The notes below the pieces were generated by a model, which was given only the letters and a program-made list of their open reading frames with translations, was not told the origin of the DNA and did not search any database. From contig NZ_JALLGK010000008.1 of NCBI RefSeq assembly GCF_023072595.1, positions 238,044 to 302,043 on the forward strand: a stretch of 64,000 nucleotides of DNA. Reading direction: 5' to 3'. Shown here piece after piece: positions 8,987-15,811 of this stretch (positions are counted from its first letter, which is position 1; every line of letters begins with the position of its first letter). A program made the translations under genes and the position numbers. This DNA is from Streptomyces sp. XM4193 (lineage in GTDB: Bacteria > Actinomycetota > Actinomycetes > Streptomycetales > Streptomycetaceae).

Positions 8987-9352
8987 CTACTGCGGGCGGG
9001 AGTCGGCGCGGCGCTGGTTACCGGTGCCGCACTCCAGGCAGACCTCCCAGGAGAGCCAGCCCGGCCGGCCGCCCATCACCCCCGTGTTCGCCGACCACCA
9101 GGGCTCGCTGACCACACAGCACTGGTCCCAGCCGCAGAACGGGCAGTCGCCCTCGGCGCCTTCCAGCCGTCGCATCGCGTTCAGCGACTCGCCCCGGTTG
9201 CGCTGGTAGCCCACCCATCGGCAGTGCGCGCAACTCCACCACAGCTCCGGCCTCGGCCGAGGCTCGCCGCCGCCCCAGGACTGACGCGTACGGACCACCG
9301 ACAGCACCGTCAACGACCTTGCGCACGCCGGGCATTCAGGCGCTCCCGTCAC
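8987..9352 (-). CDS. Zinc-ribbon hypothetical protein
   Basis: A 121-residue protein when started at GTG 9352, which has GAGGAGGGGG in place. A start 30 codons upstream is possible but adds unrelated sequence. It has four Cys pairs: CPAC, CAHC, CPFC and CLEC, arranged as two zinc ribbons, with a Trp-rich middle (WWSCAHCRWVGY, WWSANTGVM). The composition suggests a structural zinc protein or a nucleic-acid/protein adaptor. I do not recognise a named family. Confidence 0.65.
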   Translation of the reverse strand: MTGAPECPACARSLTVLSVVRTRQSWGGGEPRPRPELWWSCAHCRWVGYQRNRGESLNAMRRLEGAEGDCPFCGWDQCCVVSEPWWSANTGVMGGRPGWLSWEVCLECGTGNQRRADSRPQ

Positions 9353-9463
9353 CAAATCCCCCTCCTCGCCCCACCGTTGAACGCCGTTCGACTCGGCGGG
9401 AGTCTGCGCCCGAACAACCCCGGGCACAGACTCCCCTTGCATCGGTACGTTCTGCTCGCCAGG

Positions 9464-9673
9464 TCAGGCAGCGAGGTCGTCCACCTTCAGACCTTCGAGA
9501 AAGGCCGCCCACGGGGTAGCGCAAAACACGACGGCACCGCCCCGGGGGTTCTTCGAATCGCGCACCGACACAGCGGACGAGCCTTGGGCCACCTCAACGC
9601 AATCGCCGTTCTCCGACCCGCTGTACGACGACTTGCGCCACTCGGTATCGGGCAGATCAGGGCTCTTCCTCAT
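9464..9673 (-). CDS. DUF397 domain-containing protein
   Basis: A 69-residue protein with the full DUF397 signature: WRKSSYSGSENGDCVEVA, then VSVRDSKNPRGGAVVF and a W-x-x-F end. In streptomycetes this family is encoded directly after XRE/DUF5753 regulators such as the BldB/WhiJ-linked sets, and here it overlaps the upstream regulator by 17 bases. In WhiJ-type systems the small protein antagonises or partners with the regulator; that role is inferred here from family and position. Confidence 0.95.
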   Translation of the reverse strand: MRKSPDLPDTEWRKSSYSGSENGDCVEVAQGSSAVSVRDSKNPRGGAVVFCATPWAAFLEGLKVDDLAA

Positions 9674-10499
9674 CCTCGTACTCCTTCAGGTATCGCTGGA
9701 TCAGTGCCAGGGATTCGGTCTCGCAGAGCGCTTTGGACCGTGCCATGTCGTAACGCTGTTGCAGAAGGAGCACTCGACTCGGCTCTTCAACGGGCGTGCC
9801 GGTCGCGAAGCTCTCGATCACGGCAATCGTCTCGCCGTTTCCCAGGGTGTGCAATGTCAGACTGCCTCCCAACATCGAGTGAGCGCCCTGCTCGAACGGC
9901 ACCACCTGCAAGGTGGTTCGGGGTCTGCGACTCTCCTGCACGAGGTGACGCAACTGCTCCCTCATGCATTCCCGCCCTCCCACCTGACGACGCAGCGCAA
10001 CCTCGTCCATCACTGCCCAGTAGTACGGCGGCGACTCGCGGGCGAAGATCTGCTGACGATGGAGACGCACGACGACTCGTTCCGCCACCTCCTCCCGCGT
10101 GATACCCGGCACGCTGGCCAGGAACAGCGCGTCGGCGTGCGCCTTCGTCTGAAGCAGGCCCGGAACGATGCTGCTGGTGAAGACCTGAATACGGTGCGCC
10201 TCAGGTTCCCTCTCCACCACGGCGCGGCTGTAGTCCGCGATGAGGTGGTTGCGGCTCATCGCGAGGAGTTCGCCGAACAGCCCGTCCGTACCGAAACGTC
10301 CGTCGAGTGCCTCCGCGAGTGCGTCGGAGGGCAACTGCCTGCCGTTCTCGACCCGGGAGAGATAGCCGTACGGATAGTCGATTTCCTCGGCGAGCGCCCT
10401 CACTGTCAGGTTCGCGCGCGCTCGGGCTGTCCGAAGTCGGCGCGCCAGTATCGCCCTTGGCGTGTCACCGTCATTCTCGTCGATCGGATTCACTTCCAT
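9657..10499 (-). CDS. XRE-family transcriptional regulator with DUF5753 domain
   Basis: A 280-residue protein. The N-terminal helix-turn-helix (ARRLRTARARANLTVRALAEEIDYPYGYLSRVENGRQLP) is followed by the DUF5753 domain, marked by VPGLLQTKAHADAL, ERVVVRLHRQQIF, YYWAVMDEVALRRQVGG and TLQVVPFEQGAH. This is the WhiJ-like class that controls development and antibiotic genes together with a DUF397 partner. The start at 10499 (MEVNP) fits the domain; an in-frame extension upstream is unlikely. It is divergent from three tiny overlapping genes, a recurrent arrangement. Confidence 0.93.
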   Translation of the reverse strand: MEVNPIDENDGDTPRAILARRLRTARARANLTVRALAEEIDYPYGYLSRVENGRQLPSDALAEALDGRFGTDGLFGELLAMSRNHLIADYSRAVVEREPEAHRIQVFTSSIVPGLLQTKAHADALFLASVPGITREEVAERVVVRLHRQQIFARESPPYYWAVMDEVALRRQVGGRECMREQLRHLVQESRRPRTTLQVVPFEQGAHSMLGGSLTLHTLGNGETIAVIESFATGTPVEEPSRVLLLQQRYDMARSKALCETESLALIQRYLKEYEDEEEP

Positions 10500-10634
10500 T
10501 TTCTGCGCACCACTCCCCCTGTGCCCGGAATGGGCCGGGCACAGCTCTGACCTTTCCCGGCGCCCCCGCAAACGCAATGCTGTAACCACTCCACTACGGA
10601 ATGCAATAGGTCATCAACTGCGGGAAGGTAAAAA

Positions 10635-10853
10635 ATGATTGCTGCCGGAGCAGCCCCCGACGCGACGGAAGCCGCCCACCTTTTGGCGAGCGCGCTTGCC
10701 GACGCGGGAATCTGCCTGCCCGGGCTTCGGCTGGATCCACACGTCTGGGACACACCCGACGAGGGGCCCGGCCGACTTGTCGCCCTCGGCGCGGTGCATC
10801 CCCGCACGGCGGTGGAGTTGGCGACCGTGATCCGCCGGGGCGCCGCATCATGA
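10635..10853 (+). CDS. Hypothetical protein, first gene of a three-gene mini-operon
   Basis: A 72-residue protein with a GGGAAGG ribosome binding site and an AT-rich leader. The sequence (ATEAAHLLASALADAGICLPGLRL...ALGAVHPRTAVELATVIRRG) is helical and acidic-amphipathic. Such small proteins are common beside XRE/DUF397 pairs in Streptomyces, but I cannot name a family. Its stop overlaps the next start (ATGA). Confidence 0.7.
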   Translation: MIAAGAAPDATEAAHLLASALADAGICLPGLRLDPHVWDTPDEGPGRLVALGAVHPRTAVELATVIRRGAAS

Positions 10854-11011
10854 GCGCCCTGCCGACCGTCGACGGCTGCGGGGCATGCAGGCGCCTCGCA
10901 CAGGCGGCAGAGCACGCCCGTGCCGTCGGCGACCGTTCACTGGAGACGGACTGCGTTGTCCTCCTCGGGCGCCACGCCGCCCGCGTCCACCTGGGAGATG
11001 TCGACTCGTGA
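10850..11011 (+). CDS. Small Cys-containing hypothetical protein, 53 residues
   Basis: Starts with the ATGA overlap at 10850 and ends with a GTGA overlap at 11009-11011. It encodes VDGCGACRRLAQAAEHARA followed by a short strand-rich half with another Cys. The CGAC pair could bind metal or form a disulfide. Coding potential is supported mainly by its exact fit between two neighbours. No family recognised. Confidence 0.6.
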   Translation: MSALPTVDGCGACRRLAQAAEHARAVGDRSLETDCVVLLGRHAARVHLGDVDS

Positions 11012-11250
11012 GCACCTCGGAGCCGCACCCTGCGCCCCACGGCGGCGAAGCCTCGTCCGATCCTTCCCGAGCCGTGCGGGCGGTAGCGGAAACCGCGCGC
11101 GGAGCGCCCCCATCCGGTAACACCGGGACCGAAGAGACCGAGCACGAGCCCGAGCAGGAGCCCGAGCACGAGGGGGACGAACTCGACGTCCGGGTGCGGG
11201 CGTTGTGCGCGCGCGTTCGGGCTCATCTGGCCTCGCTCGGACCGCCCTGA
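11008..11250 (+). CDS. Small Glu-rich hypothetical protein, third gene of the mini-operon
   Basis: An 80-residue protein from GTG 11008, overlapping the previous stop by four bases. The middle is a Glu/His/Pro repeat (TEHEPEQEPEHEGDE) and the end an amphipathic helix (LDVRVRALCARVRAHLASLG). It is followed by two terminator hairpins, which closes the operon. Function unknown. Confidence 0.6.
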   Translation: MSTSEPHPAPHGGEASSDPSRAVRAVAETARGAPPSGNTGTEETEHEPEQEPEHEGDELDVRVRALCARVRAHLASLGPP

Positions 11251-11280
11251 CCCCGCGTCCCACCACCCCGTGACGCACTT

Positions 11281-11320
11281 CTGCCCGGGTCGGCGAGGTG
11301 TTCCTTCGCCGCCCGGGCAG
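11281..11320. terminator. Long bidirectional terminator hairpin
   Basis: CTGCCCGGG-T-CGGCGA pairs with TTCGCCG-CCCGGGCAG, a stem of about 15 pairs with a single bulged T, 30 bases beyond the mini-operon stop and ahead of the convergent carboxypeptidase stop. Confidence 0.7.
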
Positions 11321-11360
11321 AGAGCTCAAAGAATGTGGCGCGCCTCCGAATTCGGAACGC

Positions 11361-11381
11361 GGACGGGTTCAGAACCCGTCC
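11361..11381. terminator. Second hairpin, carboxypeptidase side
   Basis: GGACGGGTTC and GAACCCGTCC are perfect 10-base arms around one A, 21 bases past the stop codon of the minus-strand carboxypeptidase gene. Together with the previous hairpin it separates two convergent units. Confidence 0.6.
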
Positions 11382-11402
11382 GAACCCGGAACGCGACCGG
11401 GA

Positions 11403-12149
11403 TCAGACGGCCCAGTAGTAGCCGCTCGAACCGTAGGAGTACTCGGCTCGGTTGTCCACGTGGGTGAAGGTGCTGTAGCGAATGATTCCGGAGAATCCGG
11501 AGGTCTGCGCGTAGGAGATCGTCTGGCTCACCGTACGGCCGCTGACGACGATGTCCGCCGCGATTCCGTACATGTGCTGGCTGTTGGAGGCACCGCCGAC
11601 GTTGGAGTTGTGCTTGATGCTGCGGAATCCGCTGTTGACGGTGATGGCGCGGTCACCGGCCTTCTTGCGGATGGCCTCCAGCTTGTACATCATCCGGCGC
11701 ACGTTCTCCTTGACCGTGGAGGCGCCGACCTTTCCTCCGTTGAACTGCGAGCCGTCCTTGGAGTAGAACTCCGAGAAGTTGAAGTTCTTGGTCGAACCGT
11801 CGGAAGCCTCAAGAGCGTTGAGGGCCTTGTGCGTGTTCGGTCCTGCGACGCCGTCGGCGGAGAGGCCGTAGGCGCGCTGGAAGCGGGTCACCGCCGCCTT
11901 GGTGCCGGGTCCGAACTGGCCGTCGACGGCGACGTGGGTGCGCGAGGCGCTGTCCGCGGCCCATCCGGCGACCCTGATCTGGAGCTCGCGGACGTCCGCA
12001 CCGCTCGACCCTTCCTTCAGCGTGCGCGACCAGCCGTACGCCTGCGCCTCGGAGGGGGCGACGATCTGCGGCACGCCGAAGCTCAGCATGGCCGCGAGAA
12101 GGATGATGAACGATCTGACGGCCCAGCGGTTCCTGGTTCCGGCAAGCAT
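11403..12149 (-). CDS. Secreted zinc D-Ala-D-Ala carboxypeptidase with peptidoglycan-binding domain
   Basis: A 248-residue protein from ATG 12149 (AAGGGA 8 bases upstream). Residues 10-37 are a signal peptide ending at SEAQA. Residues 44-115 form a PG_binding_1 domain (GSSGADVRELQIRVAGW...VDGQFGPGTKAAVTRFQ), and residues 120-248 an M15A peptidase domain with zinc ligands His192 and Asp199 (SQHMYGIAAD) and His230 (FTHVD). This matches the classic Streptomyces albus G type enzyme that trims the terminal D-Ala of peptidoglycan side chains. It acts outside the membrane. An unusually long leader precedes it. Confidence 0.95.
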   Translation of the reverse strand: MLAGTRNRWAVRSFIILLAAMLSFGVPQIVAPSEAQAYGWSRTLKEGSSGADVRELQIRVAGWAADSASRTHVAVDGQFGPGTKAAVTRFQRAYGLSADGVAGPNTHKALNALEASDGSTKNFNFSEFYSKDGSQFNGGKVGASTVKENVRRMMYKLEAIRKKAGDRAITVNSGFRSIKHNSNVGGASNSQHMYGIAADIVVSGRTVSQTISYAQTSGFSGIIRYSTFTHVDNRAEYSYGSSGYYWAV

Positions 12150-12713
12150 GGAGAGGTCCCTTCGACGGTGCGTTCTGTGGACGCGCCGGCCCCGGCCGTG
12201 CGGGCGGTACGGGTGCGGACGGGCGGCGGTGGCTCTGTCGATCCGGCTCACCGCGGATGCGTTCCCGCACCTGGACACCCGGGGCGCGAAGGCGGTCCGG
12301 GCAAGCCGGTGGCCACGTCCGAGGGGTTGGCGGACGAGGCCGGTTCTCGGCGCACGCCGGGGCCGACCTGCCGGAACACCTCCCGTCAGGCCCTTCCCGC
12401 CATGAGCACGCCACAAGTGAGCCATGCGCCCGGCGCCGTGTAAAGAACCGTTAAAACAGCGCCACTGGTCTATGCCGCGCACAGGCGGCCTGAGCTGTGA
12501 CTTTCACCGGCATGCCCGGAAATGTTTCCGCCACCCGTCAACTTTCGTATATGCCGCCGCAACCGGGGCGCCCTGGTTTCCCAGAGGCTCGAACGGGGCA
12601 CTCGCGGCGGCCGGTTCGGAACTTCCCCGCGCCGGTCGGCGGCGAGCACCCGTCGGTTGGGTTCGCTCCACCCGCCGGTTGGCTTCGTGCACCCGCCGGT
12701 GCGGTCCGGGCAG
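12150..12713. other. Long non-coding stretch upstream of the carboxypeptidase gene
   Basis: No supported gene. On the minus strand a lower-GC promoter-like patch (TGTTTTAACGGTTCTTTACA, near 12440-12460) lies about 300 bases upstream of the carboxypeptidase start, implying a long structured leader. Related genes are often controlled by the ydaO/c-di-AMP riboswitch. Fragments such as CGGGAACGCA and CGGTGAGCCGG are present, but I could not find the full conserved core, so no riboswitch is called. Near 12650-12710 a degenerate CACCCGCCGGT repeat occurs. Confidence 0.4.
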
Positions 12714-12908
12714 TCAGACCTGACCGTAGGTGAGGTGGAGCACGCCGTTGTCGAACCGTTCCTGGTCGAGGAGGGTCAGCGGGACGCGCGGCGCGCCCTC
12801 CGGGAAGAGCCTGGCGCCGGTGCCGAGGACGACGGGGTAGACCAGCAGGTGCAGTTCGTCCACGAGTCCGTCCGCGAGCAGTGCGCGGACCAGGGTGCCG
12901 CTGCCACT
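12714..12908 (-). pseudogene. C-terminal half of a dihydrofolate reductase/RibD-type protein, cut off by a transposon
   Basis: 64 sense codons plus stop in frame: SGSGTLVRALLADGLVDEL and LLVYPVVLGTGARLFPEG are the conserved C-terminal motifs of the RibD_C/dihydrofolate reductase superfamily. There is no start and no N-terminal half here. The missing part lies at 15809-16162 in the same orientation, and the two join in frame if 12909-15808 and one ACT are removed. It cannot be expressed as an independent gene. Confidence 0.92.
12906..12908. other. Target-site duplication ACT, left copy
   Basis: ACT directly abuts the left inverted repeat of the inserted element and matches ACT at 15809-15811 on the other side. 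On the coding strand both read AGT, the Ser codon at which the reductase gene was opened. Confidence 0.8.
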
Positions 12909-12923
12909 GAGCCTTTTCCAACC

Positions 12924-13050
12924 TCAGGTTGAGGCGTGACGAAGGGCGGGGATCGTCTTCACGATGGCGGTGACTCGGTTGGTGCTACAGCGGAGTCTCC
13001 GCCGGGGGCGCCAGCCCTTCAGGGCGGCCATGGCTTGCTCGCATGGCGGC
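12924..13050 (-). pseudogene. 3' remnant of an IS5-family transposase
   Basis: In frame up to a TGA at 12924-12926, the minus strand encodes CEQAMAALKGWRPRRRLRCS then TNRVTAIVKTIPALRHAST. This aligns with the C-terminus of the intact transposase at 14956-15696 (GERAIATLKCWRVLRKLRCS, then TTRITTVVRAIVTLELTS) and includes the final catalytic Glu of the DDE triad. Upstream of about 13050 similarity stops, so most of the gene is gone. It is diverged, so it belongs to a related rather than identical IS. Confidence 0.85.
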
Positions 13051-13116
13051 GCCGACCCGGTTGGGAGCTACAGGGGAGCTGCGCATCGGCCGGTGAGCGG
13101 TCGGTGCGGGCTCGGT

Positions 13117-14259
13117 CTACCGGTTCGCGGCTTCGCGAGTGGCGCTCCGGTGCGTGCGGCTGACCGCGCGGCCCACCGTATTGCGCGCTGCGAGGCCCGG
13201 CCGGGTGCGGGGCACCATGAGCCTGGAGAGCGGACCGACGCGTCGCTGCCGTGGGCCTACCTCGCGGCGGAGACGGGACTCGTAGGCGGCGAAGGCGCGG
13301 GCGTGGTCACCGGGTTGGGCGGCGAGCTCTTCCGCGAGGGCGTACGCGCCCGCCATCGCCATGCTGGACCCGTCACCCAGCAGGGCTGTCGCCGCCGCCG
13401 CGTCCCCGAGCAGGACGACCCGTCCGCGGGACCACGAGGGCATCCGGAGGGTGGTCAGGGGGTCGAAGAACGGGGCCGGGTGGTCGAGAAACGCCGACAC
13501 GAGTTCCGGTGCCCGCCACCCCACGCCGGCGTAGGCGTCGGCCACGGTCTGCTTGTGAAGGGCAATGTTCTTGCGGTCGTGGGGCGCCAGCCGTGCGGCC
13601 CGGAAGGTGAAGATCGCAAGCGGAGTGGTCCGCGAGGGATGGACGACCAGCATCCGGTTCGGCACAGTCAGCATCGTCATCTCACTCGGGTCCTCGACGG
13701 CGTCGGGTTTCAGCGGCACGGTCGCGCCGTACAGGCCCAGGTCGCTCGCGAACTGCCGCTCGGGTCCGAATACCAGGCGCCGTACGGTGGAGTGCATCCC
13801 GTCGGCACCGACTACCAAGTCGAAGCGCCGTGGCGCGGACCGCCGGAAGGTGACGTCCACCCCGCCTTCGTCCTGGTCGAGAGCGGTGACCGTGTCGTCG
13901 AACAAGAACTCGGCCTCGGTCTGAGCCGACCGGTGGAGCACCTCGGACAGGTCGGCTCGGGTCACCTCGACCGTCGGAGCCTTGTCCGAGGTGAGCGGGA
14001 GATGCAGGATCCGCCTGCCGCCGGGGTCGAGCAGGGTCAGTGACCGATTGCGGGTGGCGAGCCCGCGCAGCTGCGGGAGGATGCCCATGCGGTCGGCGAC
14101 CGGGGTCGCGGGCCCCTTCACGACGACCGCGCTGCCACCGGAGCGCAGCTGCCGGGCATGTTCGACGACCGTTGGCCGGTAGCCGTTCCGGGAGAGCCAG
14201 TATGCGAGCGCGGGCCCTGCGATTCCGGCACCGACTATCAGCACCTCGGGCTTCTTCAT
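13117..14259 (-). CDS. FAD-dependent monooxygenase (transposon cargo)
   Basis: A 380-residue protein from ATG 14259 (GAGAGG 8 bases upstream). The N-terminal Rossmann motif VLIVGAGIAGPALAYWLSRNG binds the ADP of FAD. DLVVGADGMHSTVR is the DG motif, and GRVVLLGDAAAATALLGDGS the GD motif of class A flavoprotein monooxygenases. It should hydroxylate an aromatic or polycyclic compound with NAD(P)H and O2. The same fold includes tetracycline-, rifampicin- and polyketide-modifying enzymes, so a drug or toxin substrate is plausible but unproven. It is divergent from an ArsR-type regulator, sharing an operator region, and sits inside a mobile element. Confidence 0.93.
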   Translation of the reverse strand: MKKPEVLIVGAGIAGPALAYWLSRNGYRPTVVEHARQLRSGGSAVVVKGPATPVADRMGILPQLRGLATRNRSLTLLDPGGRRILHLPLTSDKAPTVEVTRADLSEVLHRSAQTEAEFLFDDTVTALDQDEGGVDVTFRRSAPRRFDLVVGADGMHSTVRRLVFGPERQFASDLGLYGATVPLKPDAVEDPSEMTMLTVPNRMLVVHPSRTTPLAIFTFRAARLAPHDRKNIALHKQTVADAYAGVGWRAPELVSAFLDHPAPFFDPLTTLRMPSWSRGRVVLLGDAAAATALLGDGSSMAMAGAYALAEELAAQPGDHARAFAAYESRLRREVGPRQRRVGPLSRLMVPRTRPGLAARNTVGRAVSRTHRSATREAANR

Positions 14260-14358
14260 GACGATGACCTCTCGGAGTGTCGAGGATGACCAGCTCCCCG
14301 GCGAGTGCCGGGGCCGGCTCTCAGAGCGCGGCGGGACGGGCAGCGCAACCGGAACCAA

Positions 14359-14378
14359 GGTACGAAAGAGTTCGTACC
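14359..14378. promoter_or_regulatory. Palindromic operator 1 between monooxygenase and regulator genes
   Basis: GGTACGAA-AGAG-TTCGTACC is a perfect 8+8 inverted repeat. It shares the half-site GTACGA with operator 2, and the two centres are 40 bases apart, close to four helical turns. Confidence 0.75.
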
Positions 14379-14393
14379 TCAGTGGAGCACATT

Positions 14394-14423
14394 CTTCAGG
14401 TACGATTCAAGTCGTACCTGAAG
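14394..14423. promoter_or_regulatory. Palindromic operator 2 overlapping the regulator's ribosome binding site
   Basis: CTTCAGGTACGA and TCGTACCTGAAG are perfect 12-base arms around TTCAAG. The right arm runs into AAGGAGG, the ribosome binding site of the ArsR-type gene, so bound repressor or an RNA hairpin here would block its expression. Autoregulation is the natural reading. Confidence 0.8.
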
Positions 14424-14433
14424 GAGGTGCCGC

Positions 14434-14769
14434 GTGGCCGGGAGGAACCTGGTCGGCCCGGAGGCCGATGCGCTCGATCTGGGGACGGTGTTTCGCGCCC
14501 TCGCAGACGAGCACCGTCGTTCGGTGATGACGGAGTTGGCCGCCGACCGCAGCGACAGCGAGCGGGGCTGCAACTCGTTCGATCTTCCGATCTCGAAGCA
14601 GACCCAGACCCACCACTTCCGGGTCCTGCGCGAGGCAGGTCTCATTGACGAGATCGACTACGGCAACCGCAAGGGCGTCCGACTACGACGCGCGGACATC
14701 GACAAGAGATTTCCCGGGCTGCTCACGCTCCTGGGCGCAAAGTCCCCGGGCGGTACTGCTCCTCGCTGA
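14434..14769 (+). CDS. ArsR-like winged-helix transcriptional regulator (transposon cargo)
   Basis: A 111-residue protein from GTG 14434 behind AAGGAGG. It carries a compact winged helix: LGTVFRALADEHRRSVMTEL, then FDLPISKQTQTHHFRVLREA as the recognition segment, then GLIDEIDYGNRKGVRLR as the wing. There is no CxC metal site of the ArsR/SmtB metal sensors, so it likely senses an organic ligand or redox state, possibly through its single Cys (RGCNSF). It is divergent from the monooxygenase with two shared palindromes and most likely represses both genes until the substrate appears. Confidence 0.9.
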   Translation: MAGRNLVGPEADALDLGTVFRALADEHRRSVMTELAADRSDSERGCNSFDLPISKQTQTHHFRVLREAGLIDEIDYGNRKGVRLRRADIDKRFPGLLTLLGAKSPGGTAPR

Positions 14770-14937
14770 GCACAGCTGAGCACGCCGGAGGGGAGTCCGG
14801 GTTGAGCCGCGAGCCCGGCCGAATCCAGCCCGCGCCCGGCTCGCAAATAGCTGGACACGACGCGGGCACAAATGGGATCGGTGTCGCTTCGACCACCGTC
14901 CCGCGCTCGTTAACGGCGCCGAACTCTTCCGCACATT

Positions 14938-15808
14938 GAGCCCTCTCCATCTTGATCAGCTGGTGAGTTCGAGAGTGACGATGGCGCGGACGACGGTAGT
15001 GATCCTCGTGGTGCTGCAGCGCAGTTTGCGGAGTACTCGCCAGCACTTGAGGGTGGCGATGGCGCGTTCGCCGAGGCTTCGGATCTTTGCGTGATCGCGG
15101 TTGTGGCGGCGGCGCCAGCCGCGCAGGTGCTTGCCCCGGATCGGGACGCGGACGGCGGGTCCGGCGCCCTGGTATGCCTTGTCCGCCCAGCACTTGATGC
15201 CGTCGGCGGGGATGCCGTGGGTGCGGGCCGCGGTCAGATCGTGGACGGCGCCGGGCAGGGCGTCCGAGACCCAGAGCAGTCGTCCGGCCAGGTCGGCGAG
15301 GACCTGCACGTTCATCCCATGATGCTTCTTCTTTCCCGAGTAGTACGGGCGGTCGGCCGCAACACGGTCGATCGGCAGAAGTGTGCCGTCGAGGATCACG
15401 TACACCTTCCTGCGGATGGTGTGCATGGCCTGCTCCAGTGTCGGGGCAAGGGTGGCCAGGAGGTCGACGGCCTCGCGTATGTAGCGGTAGACCGTCGCGA
15501 TTCCGACCTGGAAGCCGGCGGCGAGGCGGTTGTAGGTGTCGCCGCAGCGTAGGTGAGCGAGTACGAGTAGAGCCTGTCGGCCGCAGCTCAGGCGGCGCCA
15601 ACGAGAACCGATCCGGCGTCGGTGACCTGCCAGCAGACCGGAGAGACAACGCAGGGTACGGCTGGACAGATCGATGGCAGACGGGTAGACAAGCACACGA
15701 GCTCCTGGCGGATGCGGTGATCTTGGTCGTGAACCCGTCTACCAGGAGCTTTCTTCATGTCCGCCGCCGGGCCCGCAGCTCGACCACCCGTCAGGTTGGA
15801 AGGGGCTC
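14938..15808 (-). mobile_element. Intact IS5-family insertion sequence, 871 bp
   Basis: Left end GAGCCCTCTCCATCTTGA (from 14938) and right end GAGCCCCTTCCAACCTGA (read inward from 15808) agree at 14 of 18 positions, with one transposase gene between them. Immediately flanking triplets are ATT on the left and ACT on the right, so this copy alone shows no target duplication. The duplication instead belongs to the larger element. AGCTCCTGG and CCAGGAGCT (near 15700 and 15733) form an inverted repeat upstream of the transposase start. Confidence 0.8.
14956..15696 (-). CDS. IS5-family DDE transposase
   Basis: A 246-residue protein from GTG 15696. An N-terminal helix-turn-helix (ALLVLAHLRCGDTYNRLAAG, then FQVGIATVYRYIREAV) precedes a DDE_Tnp_4-type nuclease. 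The first Asp is in YVILDGTLLPID, the second in GAVHDLTAARTHGI and the Glu in GERAIATLK, with the typical YYSGKKKHHGMNVQ strand between. The length is normal for single-frame members of this group, and no frameshift or stop interrupts it, so it looks active. It catalyses cut-and-paste movement of the surrounding IS and perhaps of the larger composite element. Confidence 0.95.
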   Translation of the reverse strand: MLVYPSAIDLSSRTLRCLSGLLAGHRRRIGSRWRRLSCGRQALLVLAHLRCGDTYNRLAAGFQVGIATVYRYIREAVDLLATLAPTLEQAMHTIRRKVYVILDGTLLPIDRVAADRPYYSGKKKHHGMNVQVLADLAGRLLWVSDALPGAVHDLTAARTHGIPADGIKCWADKAYQGAGPAVRVPIRGKHLRGWRRRHNRDHAKIRSLGERAIATLKCWRVLRKLRCSTTRITTVVRAIVTLELTS

Positions 15809-15811
15809 ACT
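15809..15811. other. Target-site duplication ACT, right copy
   Basis: Second copy of the ACT triplet, abutting the right terminal inverted repeat of the element. Confidence 0.8.

Larger units (their letters stand above)
12909..15808. mobile_element. Putative IS5-family composite transposon carrying a monooxygenase and its regulator
   Basis: A 2,900-bp element with terminal inverted repeats. The left end reads GAGCCTTTTCCAACCT; the right end, read inward on the other strand, reads GAGCCCCTTCCAACCT (14 of 16 identical). It is flanked by ACT on both sides. From left to right it holds a truncated transposase 3' end, an FAD monooxygenase (minus), an ArsR-type regulator (plus) and an intact insertion sequence (minus). 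Both transposase genes point the same way. The insertion splits a reductase gene precisely. Reading it as a composite transposon mobilised by two related IS copies, the left one since eroded, is inference. Serial insertion into one resident IS is the alternative. Confidence 0.8.

Noticed and set aside
12150..12480. ydaO/c-di-AMP riboswitch upstream of the carboxypeptidase
   Set aside because: Only isolated fragments match; the conserved core and closing elements were not found by eye, so it is kept as a question and not as a feature.
14770..14937. Possible gene fragment between the ArsR-type gene and the insertion sequence
   Set aside because: The minus-strand frame here runs on from the transposase region without a start, and the residues match nothing I recognise.
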